A program made the translations under genes and the position numbers. Below are positions 44,719 through 57,059 of a DNA stretch of 64,000 nucleotides, piece after piece. The notes under the pieces were generated by a model that saw nothing but the letters and a program-made list of their open reading frames with translations, ran no database searches and had not been told where the DNA came from. Origin of the DNA: Escallonia rubra (lineage: Eukaryota > Streptophyta > Magnoliopsida > Escalloniales > Escalloniaceae); the NCBI GenBank assembly GCA_033065855.1, contig JAVXUO010002823.1, forward strand, positions 62,001 through 126,000. The letters are read 5' to 3'. Position 1 is the first letter of the stretch; the number at the start of each line of letters is the position of its first letter.

Positions 44719-47700
44719 GACAACTTGAAGAAACAACAGCAAATTCTTTCGCGTGGCTAATTTTCTTGACAAGGCGCTGCCTTTGGATCACAACCGGAAC
44801 TTTTAGGACTTCTAGCCGTGGCCTCCTGGGATAGAATCCAACTTTTCCCTTCATGAGTTATCTCAAGTACTCCTGCACATTGAGTGCAAGTCCAAGGAAT
44901 GCTCTATGGGATATATTGGTTGTCCAAGCATTTCTCACCTTATCTCAACATTTAAACCAGCCATGAGTCAACTTTGGCAGGAATCTTCCAAAACTCGACT
45001 TTGAGCATTTACTTCATGAAATCTTTGCATGTACCATGCCACTGACATTCTGCACTTATTTAAATTATCAAGTTGTTTACACAGCTTATAATGATAGTTT
45101 ATGGGCATATACTTCTCGCAAAGCTTTGATTTCTGTGTGCTTATTTGCTACTGTCTCAATCTCAACATCAAACCACCAGACTTCTGACATCCCAACAAAT
45201 GTCATTCAAGCAAAAATCGCTCTCCAATCATCCAACTGGTTAGGTGAATCAAAATATTTCTCGATAGAAGCAAGCTTCTCGATAGAAGCAAGCTAACTTG
45301 AGAATTCAAAAGGATCACCACTTCCTATGAAATATAGGATCTTGAACCCCATATTCTTGCTTTCACACTATACAGGATCATTCGCTTGGATACCAACTAA
45401 TGCAGGACACAGCGTGAAGGAAAGGACACGTGCTGATTATAGGGCCTGCGATGGTATAGTTGGCGAAACAATGAATAGAGAAACAACCTAGGCATCACAC
45501 CTAAAGGTATATAACCTAGGCATCACACAGAGTTCTTGAGTATCACACCAAGAGAATGATGAGCCACACATCAAATAAAGACTGAAACTTCTCATAATCT
45601 TCCAATAGCCTTAGAAGAAACCTAGAATAAGTTTATAAGGAGGAATAGCAGCAGAATTTTATGGCTATGCGCAGATGAAATCATGTCAGATTTTCAAGAT
45701 ATGCACAACTGATTTCCTGTCAGAAAATCATCAGCACTTACTGTTACTTCCTAAACAAAAGAGCAAGATACTTGCAGAAGATCAGTAGAAAATCAGCCCA
45801 ATAATCCCATAATGATTCCTTCCCATGTTTGGCGATGCATAGCAGAATGTGGGCCTTTGGTCATGTATTTGGGCCATCCAAATCCTGCCTTAAAACTGAA
45901 GAAAATTCTCTTCGAATTCGCATCGCTTGGGCCTGCACTTAGTACCCTCTTGGACTGTATCACATCTCCTACTTCAGTTCTCTTTCGCTCAAAAACTATG
46001 GTCATTGCTTTTTCCTATTTTGGGAGTTTGTAGGGTTCTGCCAAGAAGGATTATAGAAGTTCTTATAAGCTGGTATAACGAATGTGTTCGCGTCATTCTG
46101 AACGTTATAGAATGCCACCTTAGCAGAGGAACAATTGTTTTTTAAGATGCTTATCTTCTTGGCTACGTGCTTCTGGTTCAGTCTCTTTAATTACTCTCAG
46201 AGAATTTTTTGGCAACTGATCTAGTCTTCTGGGTAAATGGGGCTTTTTCCAGGAATACTACCTGTGTCCATGGGTTCACTCCTATGGCGGTTTGTTCTCA
46301 ATAGCCTCTTGGCCAACAATACCTCACAGAATAAAAGTGGTCTCATTTTAACACAACAATCGCTGCCGCTAAAGTTTTTTAAATATGCTTCGCAGGCCCA
46401 AGAGTGAAAAGCATTCACCATCTAGATTCAAACAGTATATTACCATATGAAAGAAGAAACTAGGTCCTTTGCGAGCAAAAATGCCTTTGGCATACTGTTG
46501 TGCTAGCAATATACCTAGAAGGTACAGTATTACACTTACAAGGCCTTGTATGCACTTGGGAGTTGGGACCCTATGTTGCTCACCTAAAAGCAACTATTTA
46601 ACAAACCTTTCTTCTTTCTCTCAAAAAAAAAAAACAACCTTTTTTCTTTCAGCAAATTGATCATCAAAATAAACATAGTAGGAGGTAGGCAGACCTAGGA
46701 CAAACTGAAATATATGGCAGAGAAGTCCGAGCAAACCTGGTGAATATTAAGAAAGGAAAGGTTAAAACCAGCCCGGGTTGAGGTAAAAAGAAGCTTGGCT
46801 GGTCTAGACCTGGCTGGTTGTTGAAGACGGCCTCTGTCATCTTTTGCACTAACTAACTTTGAAGTGTCAGAAATTCAAGCATTTCAGCATCTCCCCAGCC
46901 AATCACTTGATTTTCAACTTAGGTCGACACCCAAGTTCTACAATAGTAGTCTCTCTAGAATTTTGTACGTAAATGGAAACAGTTGCTAGCTATAAAGCAC
47001 CACAATCAGCAAAAGGTTGAACATAGAGACTACCTAAATAGATCAACGTACCGGTAGAGTGTCGGAGGGTCTAGTGCAAGCGTCAATGTCAGGTGCGATT
47101 TGTTAAGGCGATAATTGGGTCGGTGTGCTTGAGTGGATACAGAAGTTAAGTTCGGGGTGGAAGAAAGGGTGGGCTAGGGTTTCGACAGGTGGTGGGGGTG
47201 GTGGGATGGATACAGAGAGGGTACGATGGTTGTCGTCGGAAGCGGTGGAATGAGCTGTGGTTGTGGTGGAGTTGTAGGCATCGAACGCGGGGGTCAGCCA
47301 TAGACCATAGGGCCGTTTGGTTACACAAATACACAAACAAGGGTGGCGTTGTGACATGGAAAAAATTGTGGTCAAGTGAGTACTTCTACTAACTTTTGAA
47401 CATAAGCACTTCGGGCAAGTACTATAATCAGTACATGGCATAACGAGCTTTGTCCGAAATCACGAACGACGTCTATTGACGTCCATTAAGTATTTTTTAT
47501 AACTCTTCGTTCCCTGTAATTTGTCATTATGTTACATAAAATTCACTTCCGTTATGGAATCGTCAAAAAAAACTAGGCCACCATCATAAATTTGTTATGA
47601 TATACCAAAAATGCTCTTAGTTCTTCATCCTCTTTATTTCCCGCCAAAGCCTTGCCATCACCGCTGACACCCAGTCGCGGCCACCGAAGGTTTCCGCCCA

Positions 47701-48769
47701 TTATGGAGACCTTTACTGCCCATCACCGCCGACACCCTGCCTAACCACCATGAACCACATTCTGCCCATCACATACACAAACCGACGTGACACACACATA
47801 TATGCACACTAAAAACACCAGTACCCCAAACCCACCATTGCCTTGCCACCACCGTCCAAAACAAACCCACAACCACCATTGCCCCATCCCACAATTGCCC
47901 TACCACTACCGCCCAAAACAAATTCACCACTGATCTTCAATCACAACCACCACTGCCCTAGCCCCATTATTTGCTTTCACCACCCACCACCACAGATTTT
48001 GACAACTACCACCAAGCCCACGTTACAAATTGAATCTATATGTAACCACAGACCAACCATCCTAAGAAAATCTTATCTTCTTATGAAACACACACGGCCA
48101 CACATATTCGAAGATCCATCCAAAAATTCAATGACGGAAGTTTCCTTCCTTCACCTGCCCGAAGCCGATCAAGGTGGCTCTTTTCGACAATGAGAGCCAG
48201 GTAAACTTCGTCATGGACCAGTGTCACCAGCTCGTCGAGCAGTTTTTACCGGTGTCGAGTTTGAACCTAGACTCATATCGGAGCCCAGATCTCGTGTGTG
48301 GGCTCATACAAGAGAATGACGAGATGTGTCCCAACCATTTGGACCTCGTAATGGTGGTTAGGGTGTAGATCCAACGATGTTTGTTTCCTTTTTGGTTGTG
48401 GTGGCAAGGCAGTGGGGAAGAAAAGGTGACAGAGGCACCGTGGTGGTTGGCTTGTGTGTGTGTGTGAGAGAGAGTGAGTGAGAGAGAGGGGTAGTGGTGT
48501 TTAGGGGGTGGGATGGTGTCTGGAGAATGGGATGGGATGATAGATTGAGTAAATTTGTTTGTTTATGAGAGGTTTTATTGTCATTTTATTGATTTTGTTA
48601 ACTTTGTTAACTGAAAAATAAAAAAGTGTAATTTAGTGTAATACAAACTTAGACAAAATTTTTTTTTTGGTTTTCAGAAAGAGAAAGAGTAGCTTAATTT
48701 TTTTTTTTTATAAAAACAAGTGGGTGTTTGATAACGGTTTTTTTTTTGGTGTTTGGTAACCCTTTTTAT
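44719..48769. other. No recognisable gene; scattered simple sequence
   Basis: Includes a 17-bp direct repeat (TCTCGATAGAAGCAAGC, 45261-45294) and a repeated AACCTAGGCATCACAC near 45485-45525. CCACCA-rich sequence lies at 47660-48010, with TG/GA runs near 48455-48490. Frames such as 47843-48193 are Pro/His-rich low-complexity peptides. No family was recognised. Confidence 0.4.
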
Positions 48770-49150
48770 TTTGAGTGGTTTGCGGTGGCGGTGGTGGGGT
48801 GTAGCGGTGGTGGCCGGTGGTGGTGGTGGTGGCCGGCGGCCGGAGGTGGCTGCCGGTGGTCGCCGGCAGTGGTCGCCGGCGGCCGGCAGTCTCCGGCGGT
48901 GGTCGCCGGAGGTGGCTGCCGGTGGTCCCCGGCGGCCGGAGGTGGCTGCCGGTGGTCGCCGGCAGTGGTCGCCGGCGGCCGGCAGTCTCCGGCGGTGGTC
49001 GCCGGAGGTGGCTGCCGGTGGTCGCCGGCGGCCGGAGGTGGCTGCCGGTGGCCGGAGGTGTTCGCCGGCGGCCGGAGGTGGCTGCCGGCAGTCTCCGCCG
49101 GTGGTCGCCGGCGGCCGGCGGTGGTCGCCTGAGGTGGCTGCCGGCGGTGG
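48770..49150 (+). repeat. GC-rich GCCGG minisatellite
   Basis: About 380 bp of repeated GGTGGCTGCCGGTGGTCGCC-like units, some arranged in a longer block (48869-48955 and 48959-49040 are similar). All three plus-strand frames stay open across it because the repeat lacks TA-containing stops. Strong bias to G and C distinguishes it from the AT-rich surroundings. Confidence 0.85.
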
Positions 49151-49756
49151 GAGGGTGGTGGTTGTTAAGAAAAACCAGTTTCTGGAGTTTTTTTTACTGT
49201 TCAGTTTAAAAACTGGTTTTTAAACTGAAAAAAAAAATGGTTACCAGTTTAGTTTTTAAAAACTGAAAAAAAAAAGAGGAAAATTTTTTTCTCAAACCTA
49301 GCCTTAGTAGAGGCCGTATGTAGTTTTCGTCAAACCTCAGGAGTGCCGTGTATAATTAACCCTTAGAAGTAATGTAAAATTGACCTTAAGGGCTTTAAGT
49401 TTATCAGTGTTCCATCATTTAAGATGCAGTTTTGCTATCATGAATCGGGAGTTCATGACTTGGGTTTTATCCTTCGCCCAGCTAAAATCAAATGGATGGT
49501 AAGGTGGCTTTAACTAGAAGTGTGATAGAGGCCAAACTTTAAGTGAACCATGCGGGGATTCTGGATGAAGCCCCAACCACCAATGTTTGTAATATCCATC
49601 TCCCATGTTAATATATATGCCCCCAGTCAAAAAGGGAAATCGCTCCTCTGACCGCCTTTGGAATGGACCATCACTCTAAACGCCCTTATACTAAGGCAAA
49701 CAAGCCTCCTCAACTTTCTTTTCCAAATTAGTTAACTCTTAGAGAGGGGAAGCAAC

Positions 49757-49791
<35 letters not shown>

Positions 49792-49998
49792 CTTTGACTT
49801 TATAACGTGTATATATATTACAATATAGAGTAAGCAAAAAAAATGAAAAAAGGTTGCAACTCATTACCTAAATTAGCTAGTGGCACAACCAAAACCGATG
49901 CTTTCTCTGCCATGCATTCAACTTTATAACAAGTTGAAATTAACCTAGGGAAAAGGTTGTATGTAACATAAATAAGGCATTATTATAGATATATGCAT
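49151..49998. other. Inverted A/T-rich repeat, then no gene
   Basis: CAGTTTAAAAACTGGTTTTT and ACCAGTTTAGTTTTTAAAAA (49200-49265) can pair with one another and may be part of a MITE that includes the GC minisatellite. A CT run lies at 49761-49788. Nothing else recognised. Confidence 0.35.
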
Positions 49999-50171
49999 GG
50001 GCCTGATCCACATCAAGCGCTGTAAAAGTGCTTATTTTTTCAGTGACGATCTAATTGTCCACGTGTTCTTGTGGATAGCGTGGATTAGGTTTTTTTTCTT
50101 GACTCGCTTAACACCCCGCTTTGGGGCAGTTAGCTATTTTGTCAAAATCTTCCAAATATACCCCCTCATAT

Positions 50172-50206
<35 letters not shown>

Positions 50207-51670
50207 CCCACTCAGAAATTCTACCAATACCTAAATCCAACCACCATTGCCAACACCAACCACCGCTCAACACCCACCACCATCACCCCTACAGCCAACC
50301 ATCACTGTCCGCACAACCATCAGCCATTACCAACTAGGGGTGAGCACGGTTCGGTTTGGAGGCCAAATCGCAAACCAAACCGTTATCATTGGTTTGAAAA
50401 ATCTTGAACCGAACCAAACACCATCGATTTAGATGGTTCGGTTTGGATCGGTTTCTGCTCACTTAAAAAAGTTGTCTCTCAAGTCTCAACACACCTACTA
50501 TTGGAACCAAATGTTATTTGAAATTGAAGTCATGGTTTTTTTTTCTAAATTGCACATACCCTTATTACATTCAATATGTAAGTGCTCATATTAACATAAG
50601 ATTTAAGTATTGTTCAAGATATAGGTTACAATAAAAACTCAGTTATTCCTTTGTCATTGACGTTACGAGAAAATAATGAATAATTATACAAGACATATGG
50701 ATTACTAGACTTTTGTGTTATAATTGCTTTCATTATTTTCTTTTCTTATAACTTTCAAGATTTTGCTTATTTATATTTGCCTAGTACCATGTATCTGAAA
50801 TTTATCAATGAATGTCACTAAAAATGAACTAGTATACATAGGTCGGTTCGGTTTCAAAAAAGTGAACCGTGAACCAAACTGAGGTCGGTTTGAGAAATGT
50901 GAAACCAAACCGTTAAGATCTTTGGACGGTGCGGATACGATTGGTTCGGTTTAAGCGGTTCAGATCGGTTTGAACGGTTTGGTGCTCACTCATATTACCA
51001 ACCACCACAAACCCAACCAAACCACCTCAAGAACCATACTCACCGACCTCCTTTACGGCCACCCACCATTTTCTTTACCACAGGCCGCTCATATACGCAC
51101 ACATAAAGACTCTCTTTCTTTTTTGACACACACACAAAAAAGAAAACCCACCCCCTTCCCCACCAATATAGTCACAACCATCACAACCTCCACCACCGCA
51201 CCCCCAAGCAAACCACCTTCGTCTAATCCCACACCACCCAATGCTACCAAGTCAGATCTTGCTCTCGGATCTGTATTTTTTTTGGTGTAAATCTTGGATT
51301 TGCAACATAACATGTGGGGTTTGACGGATAAGGGACTGTGGTGGATTGAGGCTTGATATCATGGTGGTGGTTTGAGGCTTGACATCATAGTAATTGACTG
51401 TCGTCTGGTTGTTGTTGGTGGTTGATGGTAAGGGCAACAACAACATGAATATTCCGAGTGTTACTAACCGTTGGTGGTTAGGTAAATTTATAAGAAGAAT
51501 TAGATAAGATGAGGGCATTTTTGGAACAAAAGCTAACCGCCAAAAAAGAGAAGCGATTAGGCAAATCTTTTTTGAAAAATGGCATCATAATCGTCCATTG
51601 CACAAGATAGACAACTGAAATGCATTGGGAAAATAGGAAAATTTTCAAACCTTTGACGTGGATCAGCCCC
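49999..51670. mobile_element. Element of the GATCAGCCCC-end family with long interior (1.67 kb)
   Basis: It starts GGGCCTGATCCACATCAAGC in TA-rich DNA and ends, inverted, GGGGCTGATCCACGTCAAAG. The interior has a CT run (50170-50203), CCACCA-rich sequence on both sides of a nested hAT-type MITE, and a segment near 51085-51290 with short open frames. I do not recognise a source gene. Without the MITE it would be about 1 kb, similar to the units at 39733 and 42875. Confidence 0.7.
50335..50994. mobile_element. hAT-type MITE nested in the element (660 bp)
   Basis: It starts TAGGGGTGAGCAC and ends GTGCTCACTCATA, so the ends are inverted repeats. TTACCAAC is duplicated exactly on both sides (50327-50334, 50995-51002), an 8-bp target duplication typical of hAT. 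The ends also hold paired GGTTCGGTTTGG-type repeats. No coding capacity. Confidence 0.88.
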
Positions 51671-53600
51671 TACATTATAAATAGACACACACAAACACAT
51701 TTAGTCTAGTATTTAAAAGTTTATCATTTTGATAATAATTTTTCGTTGCGAGCATTTTGTATGTGTATTTTCATTTTCTAATTACTGTTAACATGAAGAC
51801 AACATTGGAGAAGTAACCCCCTAATATATGTTAATTACCTTGTCTTTGTTGTTAAAAAGTTTATGACTATCACTATTATGTATCTTCTGAAGCAAAAACA
51901 GGAGAAAGATATACCAAGGGTGGAAAGAGCATTTTTAACTATCAACTACAAAACATATATACATACTACATCTCATGAAAAATAGAAATGAAAAAAGAAA
52001 AAGGGAAAAATAAATAATTTTAACTTGTTTTGCATAAGCTACCATATTTAAAACTAAAATTATTCTCTTTCATAGTTTTATAAGAATCCAAGAAACAAAA
52101 ACGAAAGATTGAAATGACATTTAAAAATAAGAGAAAATTTGGGAACCCACAACCCATAAAACACGGCAGACTTTAATGTGAGGATTTGGCAAAAAATTAT
52201 TTTAGACTAGTTGTTTCTACAATTAATTTAAAACCTCCAAATTCCCTTTTAAATACCTTCTAGGCTTACGGAGATCCCTTCTGGCACATCCCAAATAATC
52301 GGTTATATACCACAGAATTTCAAATGCCTTCCTAAAATGAAATATCCACTTAAAAGACGTCATCCAAGCACATCAAGAAAATATCTCCAAACAAGTGAAA
52401 AAGTTTCATCGGATTATTTTACATAACATATGGAGGATACTTGCAATGTCTCCTTAAGCTTGGTAACTCAATAAGTATCTAATCTAAGAATGTTTAAACT
52501 TGGCTTTTAGTCTGGTTATGAGTTAAAGCCTTTTTTTTTTTTTGGGAAAGGTTAAGAACCTTACCATTAAAATGAACAACATAAGAGTTACATCATGTCC
52601 AGAAAGGCAAGTAACGACTCACATATGACATTCTCATCCAATAAGAATAAAAGAAAAGCCGATAACAAAAGCATTAAATAAATCAAACTATAATAGCTAG
52701 GAAATCCTACAAGCAGACACACACACACACACACACATATTCGTTGATATTTACTTTTAATTTTTAATTTTTTTGTTTTTTTATGAATAATTCCTAACTA
52801 GCTAAAAACAAAATGAAAACTACCTAAAAACAGGATAAACATCAACCAACTAAAGCGGAGAAAGCAAACTAAGAACTAGATAAAACCAAAAAACCACTAA
52901 TAAAATACAAAGAACACCACACCCACTGCCAGCTAGCATCCCGAAGACCAGACACCCATCCCAACGCTGCATCGACTCCTCAATCCTCGTGCACCATGCC
53001 AGTATCGGAACCGGATAAAGCATTTTGATTTGGAATTGATGGGCTCTCACAGGTACCTAAAAAGAATGTTAGAGTACTATATATTCGTACGGATATTTGA
53101 TTCAAGAAGAAGAAGAGACATAATAGCACTGCAATATGTTGAATAACTTGGCCAAAGAATGACTCATAAATTACACAAGGAAGACACTTTTAGAGTGACA
53201 TATGATGCTTTTATTATCCTCAATTATACATAAATAATTTCAGAAGAAAATTTTAACCGTAGCAGCTATCCTAAACGCCGTTGAATATAGAACCTCTGTT
53301 GCCAGTTCATTTTGGCTATGTACACATGAAAATCTTTGAAAGCCATTTGAACTACACCACTAAATTTAACTGTCAATATTTCAACATGTTAGAAGGGAGC
53401 GTACTCTCAATGCCACATGCTATAAGATTTTGTTCAAATTCATGTAAGGCATGAAAAGGTGGAAGAAGAGGTGTCCCTAGCAAACATAGTATTGGGTTGT
53501 CCTAAGGGGTGCCCTGCCCAGCTGCACTCTCTTGAGTTGAAATGCCACCCACTTGTAACAAGTCAAAGCAAAACATATTATTTCCCTATGCATACCAACT
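51671..53600. other. No gene; possible LINE tail near 52770-53050
   Basis: AT-rich sequence. A T run at about 52531-52542 and another T-rich patch near 52768 precede sequence that, on the minus strand, looks like the 3' tail of a retroposon (a short frame at 53050-52850). I could not identify a known domain. A CA run lies at 52716-52736. Confidence 0.35.
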
Positions 53601-55480
53601 GTTGCTGCTAAAAATATGTTCCGCATATGTTGCGGAACCCGAGCCTGGACCAATGACCTGAAAGACAGAAAACGAGTGACCGTCGGGTGGGGTTCCCGGT
53701 GGAGAACTCTCCGATGCTTAAGTCATAGCGTAGTTATAGAATAATAACTCTGAAAAAACATGAATTGTGTCCTCCTCCTCATACCTGTGGGGTAGACCCC
53801 TTTAAATAGCTGTAGGAGGAGAGTCCTAGTAGGACTGGGCCGTGGGCCAGATGTGTTAGGATCGCGTTAGGATCCTTGAGGATCACGTCACAATCTCTGA
53901 TGACTCTTTTAGAATCCTGATAAGATAATCATAAATCTCTCAGTTTGACTAGGATTCGCTGGGTGTTCCCTAATTATTGGGAGTTATATTTGAGTTATAT
54001 CATAAGCCCTCCACTTCATTAGTCAAAATGTTTGGCTGAGGAAGTTTATACTTTGCGTCTCGAGACACGCGTCAAATTTGTAAGGGATTCACCATCCACT
54101 TGTAGGGGTAACAATATTTCTCTCATCCATGTGTTCCGACTTAAGCGGGAGCTTAAGCCTTGGAACGTTGCCCAAGTAGGGCGCTAGAACCCTAGCTCTC
54201 GATAGCTAAGTCTTAGAATGTCGCCTGAGTAGGCTATCCGGAATCATCTTTCAGAAGACGAATCATGGGATCTCAAGATCCTTTAGAGGCTGTGCCCCAT
54301 GGTAGCCTCTCTCGAGAGAGGACACAAAGTTGTGCATGCAAGTTGTTACATGTGCTAAGTGTTTAAATGTCCCTTCGATGGGTCACCTCTCCTTTGGAGG
54401 GTGTTCATTTTGTGCAAGTGTGTGTTCTTTAGCTCGAGCCGACCACATCATGCTTGCGTTTTACTTTGATGCGAACTCTTATCATCAGCTAAGAGCTGGC
54501 AAAGAAGTCTCGCACTCACGCTTGGCTGGGTTTTGAATTGACAAAGAATGGTGGGGGGATGAAGTCCCATAGTCCTTTGCCGTTTCAAGGGTTAGAACTA
54601 TAGTTAAACCGTTCGGATAGAACTCGAGCTCTATCCAGTCACCCTTGGGGGTGTTCGTCCCTCGAAGGACCGCCCTAGAGGGCTAGTGGAATGTAAAGTT
54701 CTGGTAAGCGCCCTTGAGGGCTGATGGAGCACAAAGCTCACGTAAATACCCTCGGGGGTTTGACGGAACTTAGAGTTCTCGTATGTTCCCTTGAGAGCGA
54801 ATGGAGCGCGGAGCTCATGGAAACACCCTCGGGGGTTTGACGGAACTTAAAGTTCTCGTCGTAAGTGCCCTCGGGGGCGGATGAAGCTTAAAGCTCATGA
54901 AAATACCCTCAGGGGTTTGACCCTCAGGGGTTTGACGGAACTTAAAGTTCTCGTCGTACGCGCCCTCGGGGCGGATACCCTCGGGGGTTTGACAGAACTT
55001 AGAGTTCTCATCGTACGCGCCCTCGAGGGTGGATAGAGCGCAAAGCTCGTAGAAATACCCTCGTGGGTTTCGATTGAAGTAACAAGTACTTGTAGTTGCG
55101 ACGCTAAATAAGAAGGAGCGGGACATTGAGCCCGTAATATGTCCGCTGCTATGAAGCCCCCATGTCTAAGAGGGCACAGGGCACTAGGCCCGTAATATTG
55201 CTGATATCATAAGATATGAAGCCTCCCGCCTTTGAGAAGGCGTAGATATATAAAGACGGCTTTTCAGCCTATGTGTAGGGTCGGTCGCAAGAAGACCTTG
55301 TAGGAGCAATATAGAAGACCATATCTGCCTGCTTGACTGGACGAGCATATAAAGCTAAAGGACGCGAAGTCCGTCTGAGCAAGATGTCACTGATGATTGG
55401 TAGAGAAGTTGCCACAGTTTATCAACTAGATTCAGTTTGCTTGGTTGCATGAGCTTGAGCTTGCAGTTGTACCAACATAT
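53600..55480. repeat. LTR-like region of an unidentified retroelement
   Basis: Features typical of LTRs: a GGTGGGGTTCCCGGTGG-type stretch at 53687, a TTTAAATAG TATA-like site near 53800, and tandem repeats from 54700. I found no clear TG...CA ends, primer site or coding domain, so orientation and limits are unknown. Confidence 0.35.
54700..55075. repeat. About 80-bp tandem repeat, four to five copies
   Basis: ACCCTCGGGGGTTTGACGGA followed by ACTTAAAGTTCTCGTCGTA and GCCCTCGGGGGCGGAT recurs from 54747 to 55075 at roughly 80-bp spacing with a small internal duplication near 54905-54930 and one shortened unit near 54965. Unit ends vary. Confidence 0.8.
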
Positions 55481-56873
55481 TAGTAACGTTATTGGCAAAG
55501 TGCTCTGAATCACCAGATGCGTTGGTAGCATGCGCTGGTGTGAACATTTGACCGTTCATAGTCGGTCACTGTATGACCGGATATATCACAAGATAATAAA
55601 TAACAAAGCTCATGTCAAGGAATCAATTGCTGAGGCTTACATAATGGAAGAGCTTATCAACTATTCTAGCAAATATTTTGAGCCTTATTTTGATACAAAG
55701 TTAAATCAACTAGGCCGAAATGAGGCCAGAACAAGAACAACTTTAGAAGGACATTTATCAATATTAAAACATTCAGGTGATCCATTCACACGAAGCTATA
55801 CTTGGTGGCTAAAGGATGAAGATTATAGTGCTGCCATACTATACGACCTTCTAAATTGTGAAGAATTTTTCATCTTTTCTTAATTTCTTCATATAATAAT
55901 TGTAAACACTTGAAAATGAGTAAGAGTTTAGTTGCTTATATTGATGTGTAGTGAGTTCGATGCGGAATCTCAACCCCCCACGTAGAACTTGAATTTCGTC
56001 GGCAATCACAATTTTTTGAGTGGTTCAAAAAAAGTGTAAGTGTAAAACCAAACCAAACTATACTATATAGTGATGTGATTAGTTAGTACGCTAATATATC
56101 CTTACTTTTCGTGTCTTCTATAATAGGTTCAACCGGTCGACAAACCAGTTGACTCCCGTTTGAATGTATTAGCTCAACACCTAACATGCTACTTGTCATG
56201 GAGGCTTTACCGTGAATAGGTTTAGGTTTAACACAAAAGTTGAGATCGAATTAAAAGAACCCAAAATAGCGGAGTCTTGGTCAAAGAAGATTGTTATAAT
56301 GATAATTGCATAGATTTTTATGGAGAGCTTGATGAGATTGTTGAGCTAACATATCTCGGTAGCCAAAATCACTTGATAATATTCAAATGTACATGGTTTG
56401 ATATTACATTTAATAGAGGAACGTGTTAGCTCACAAGGGATTGTAGATGTCAATATTAAGTCAAGACTTGGATCAAATCAACCATTTGTGTTTGCTAGTC
56501 AAGTTTCACAAGTGTTCTACGAAGAAGATGTCGCAAATCCTAAATTTCATTGGTTTACTGTTATTAAGTCCAAAAAACTGCCAATTGCATAACAGTTCGA
56601 TAGACACCTATCAAGGTGACCAAGCACCAGTCTTGGTACCTATTCAAGTGAATAACGAGGATAACGATCTTTCTCTTCAACCAACGGGTCATCCAGGAGA
56701 AGAAGTTGTAGATGATGAAGAGGAAGATGTAGAAAGTGTTGAAGATGATAATGATGACTCTGCTGATAAAGAGGATGAATTCGAAGATGATGAGGATGAT
56801 GAGTCTCAAGATGAAGAGGATGATGAGCCTCAAGACGAAGCGGATGATGAGTCTCAAGAAGAAGATGATTGAC
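55480..56873 (+). pseudogene. CACTA (En/Spm) TNP2-type transposase, C-terminal remnant
   Basis: CACTA transposases cut their element at CACTA ends. At 55530-55883 the frame reads KESIAEAYIMEELINYSSKY and FDTKLNQLGRNEAR, like the DUF4218 region next to TNP2 transposases. Further on, with breaks, pieces at 56290-56590 (DFYGELDEIVELTYLG; KSRLGSNQPFVFASQVSQVF) match the DUF4216 pattern. The frame ends in a long acidic tail at 56872. The catalytic core upstream is missing, and stops separate the pieces. A remnant is certain; exact boundaries are not. Confidence 0.6.
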
Positions 56874-57059
56874 TTATAATGTTGACTCGTATGACTTGTA
56901 GTACATGACTTGAAATACTCACTTAATTTTTTGATAGTGCACAGTCATATTCCCCATTGTCTTGTACTTGATTAACTCGTAGTATGATGTTACCTTACTT
57001 GTTCATCCATTTCATAGTAAAGAATCTATATACTAAGTTAATATTCTCTTGAAGTTTCT

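Noticed and set aside
47843..48193. 116-residue Pro-rich open frame as a gene
   Set aside because: CCACCA-type simple sequence with no clear start context, splice sites or known domain.
48728..49223. Three plus-strand frames of 130-156 residues
   Set aside because: Products of the GC-rich minisatellite; no homology, and all frames are open at once.
55530..55883. A stand-alone host gene encoding DUF4218
   Set aside because: It is followed by DUF4216-like pieces and a TNPA-like remnant in CACTA order, with stops between them.
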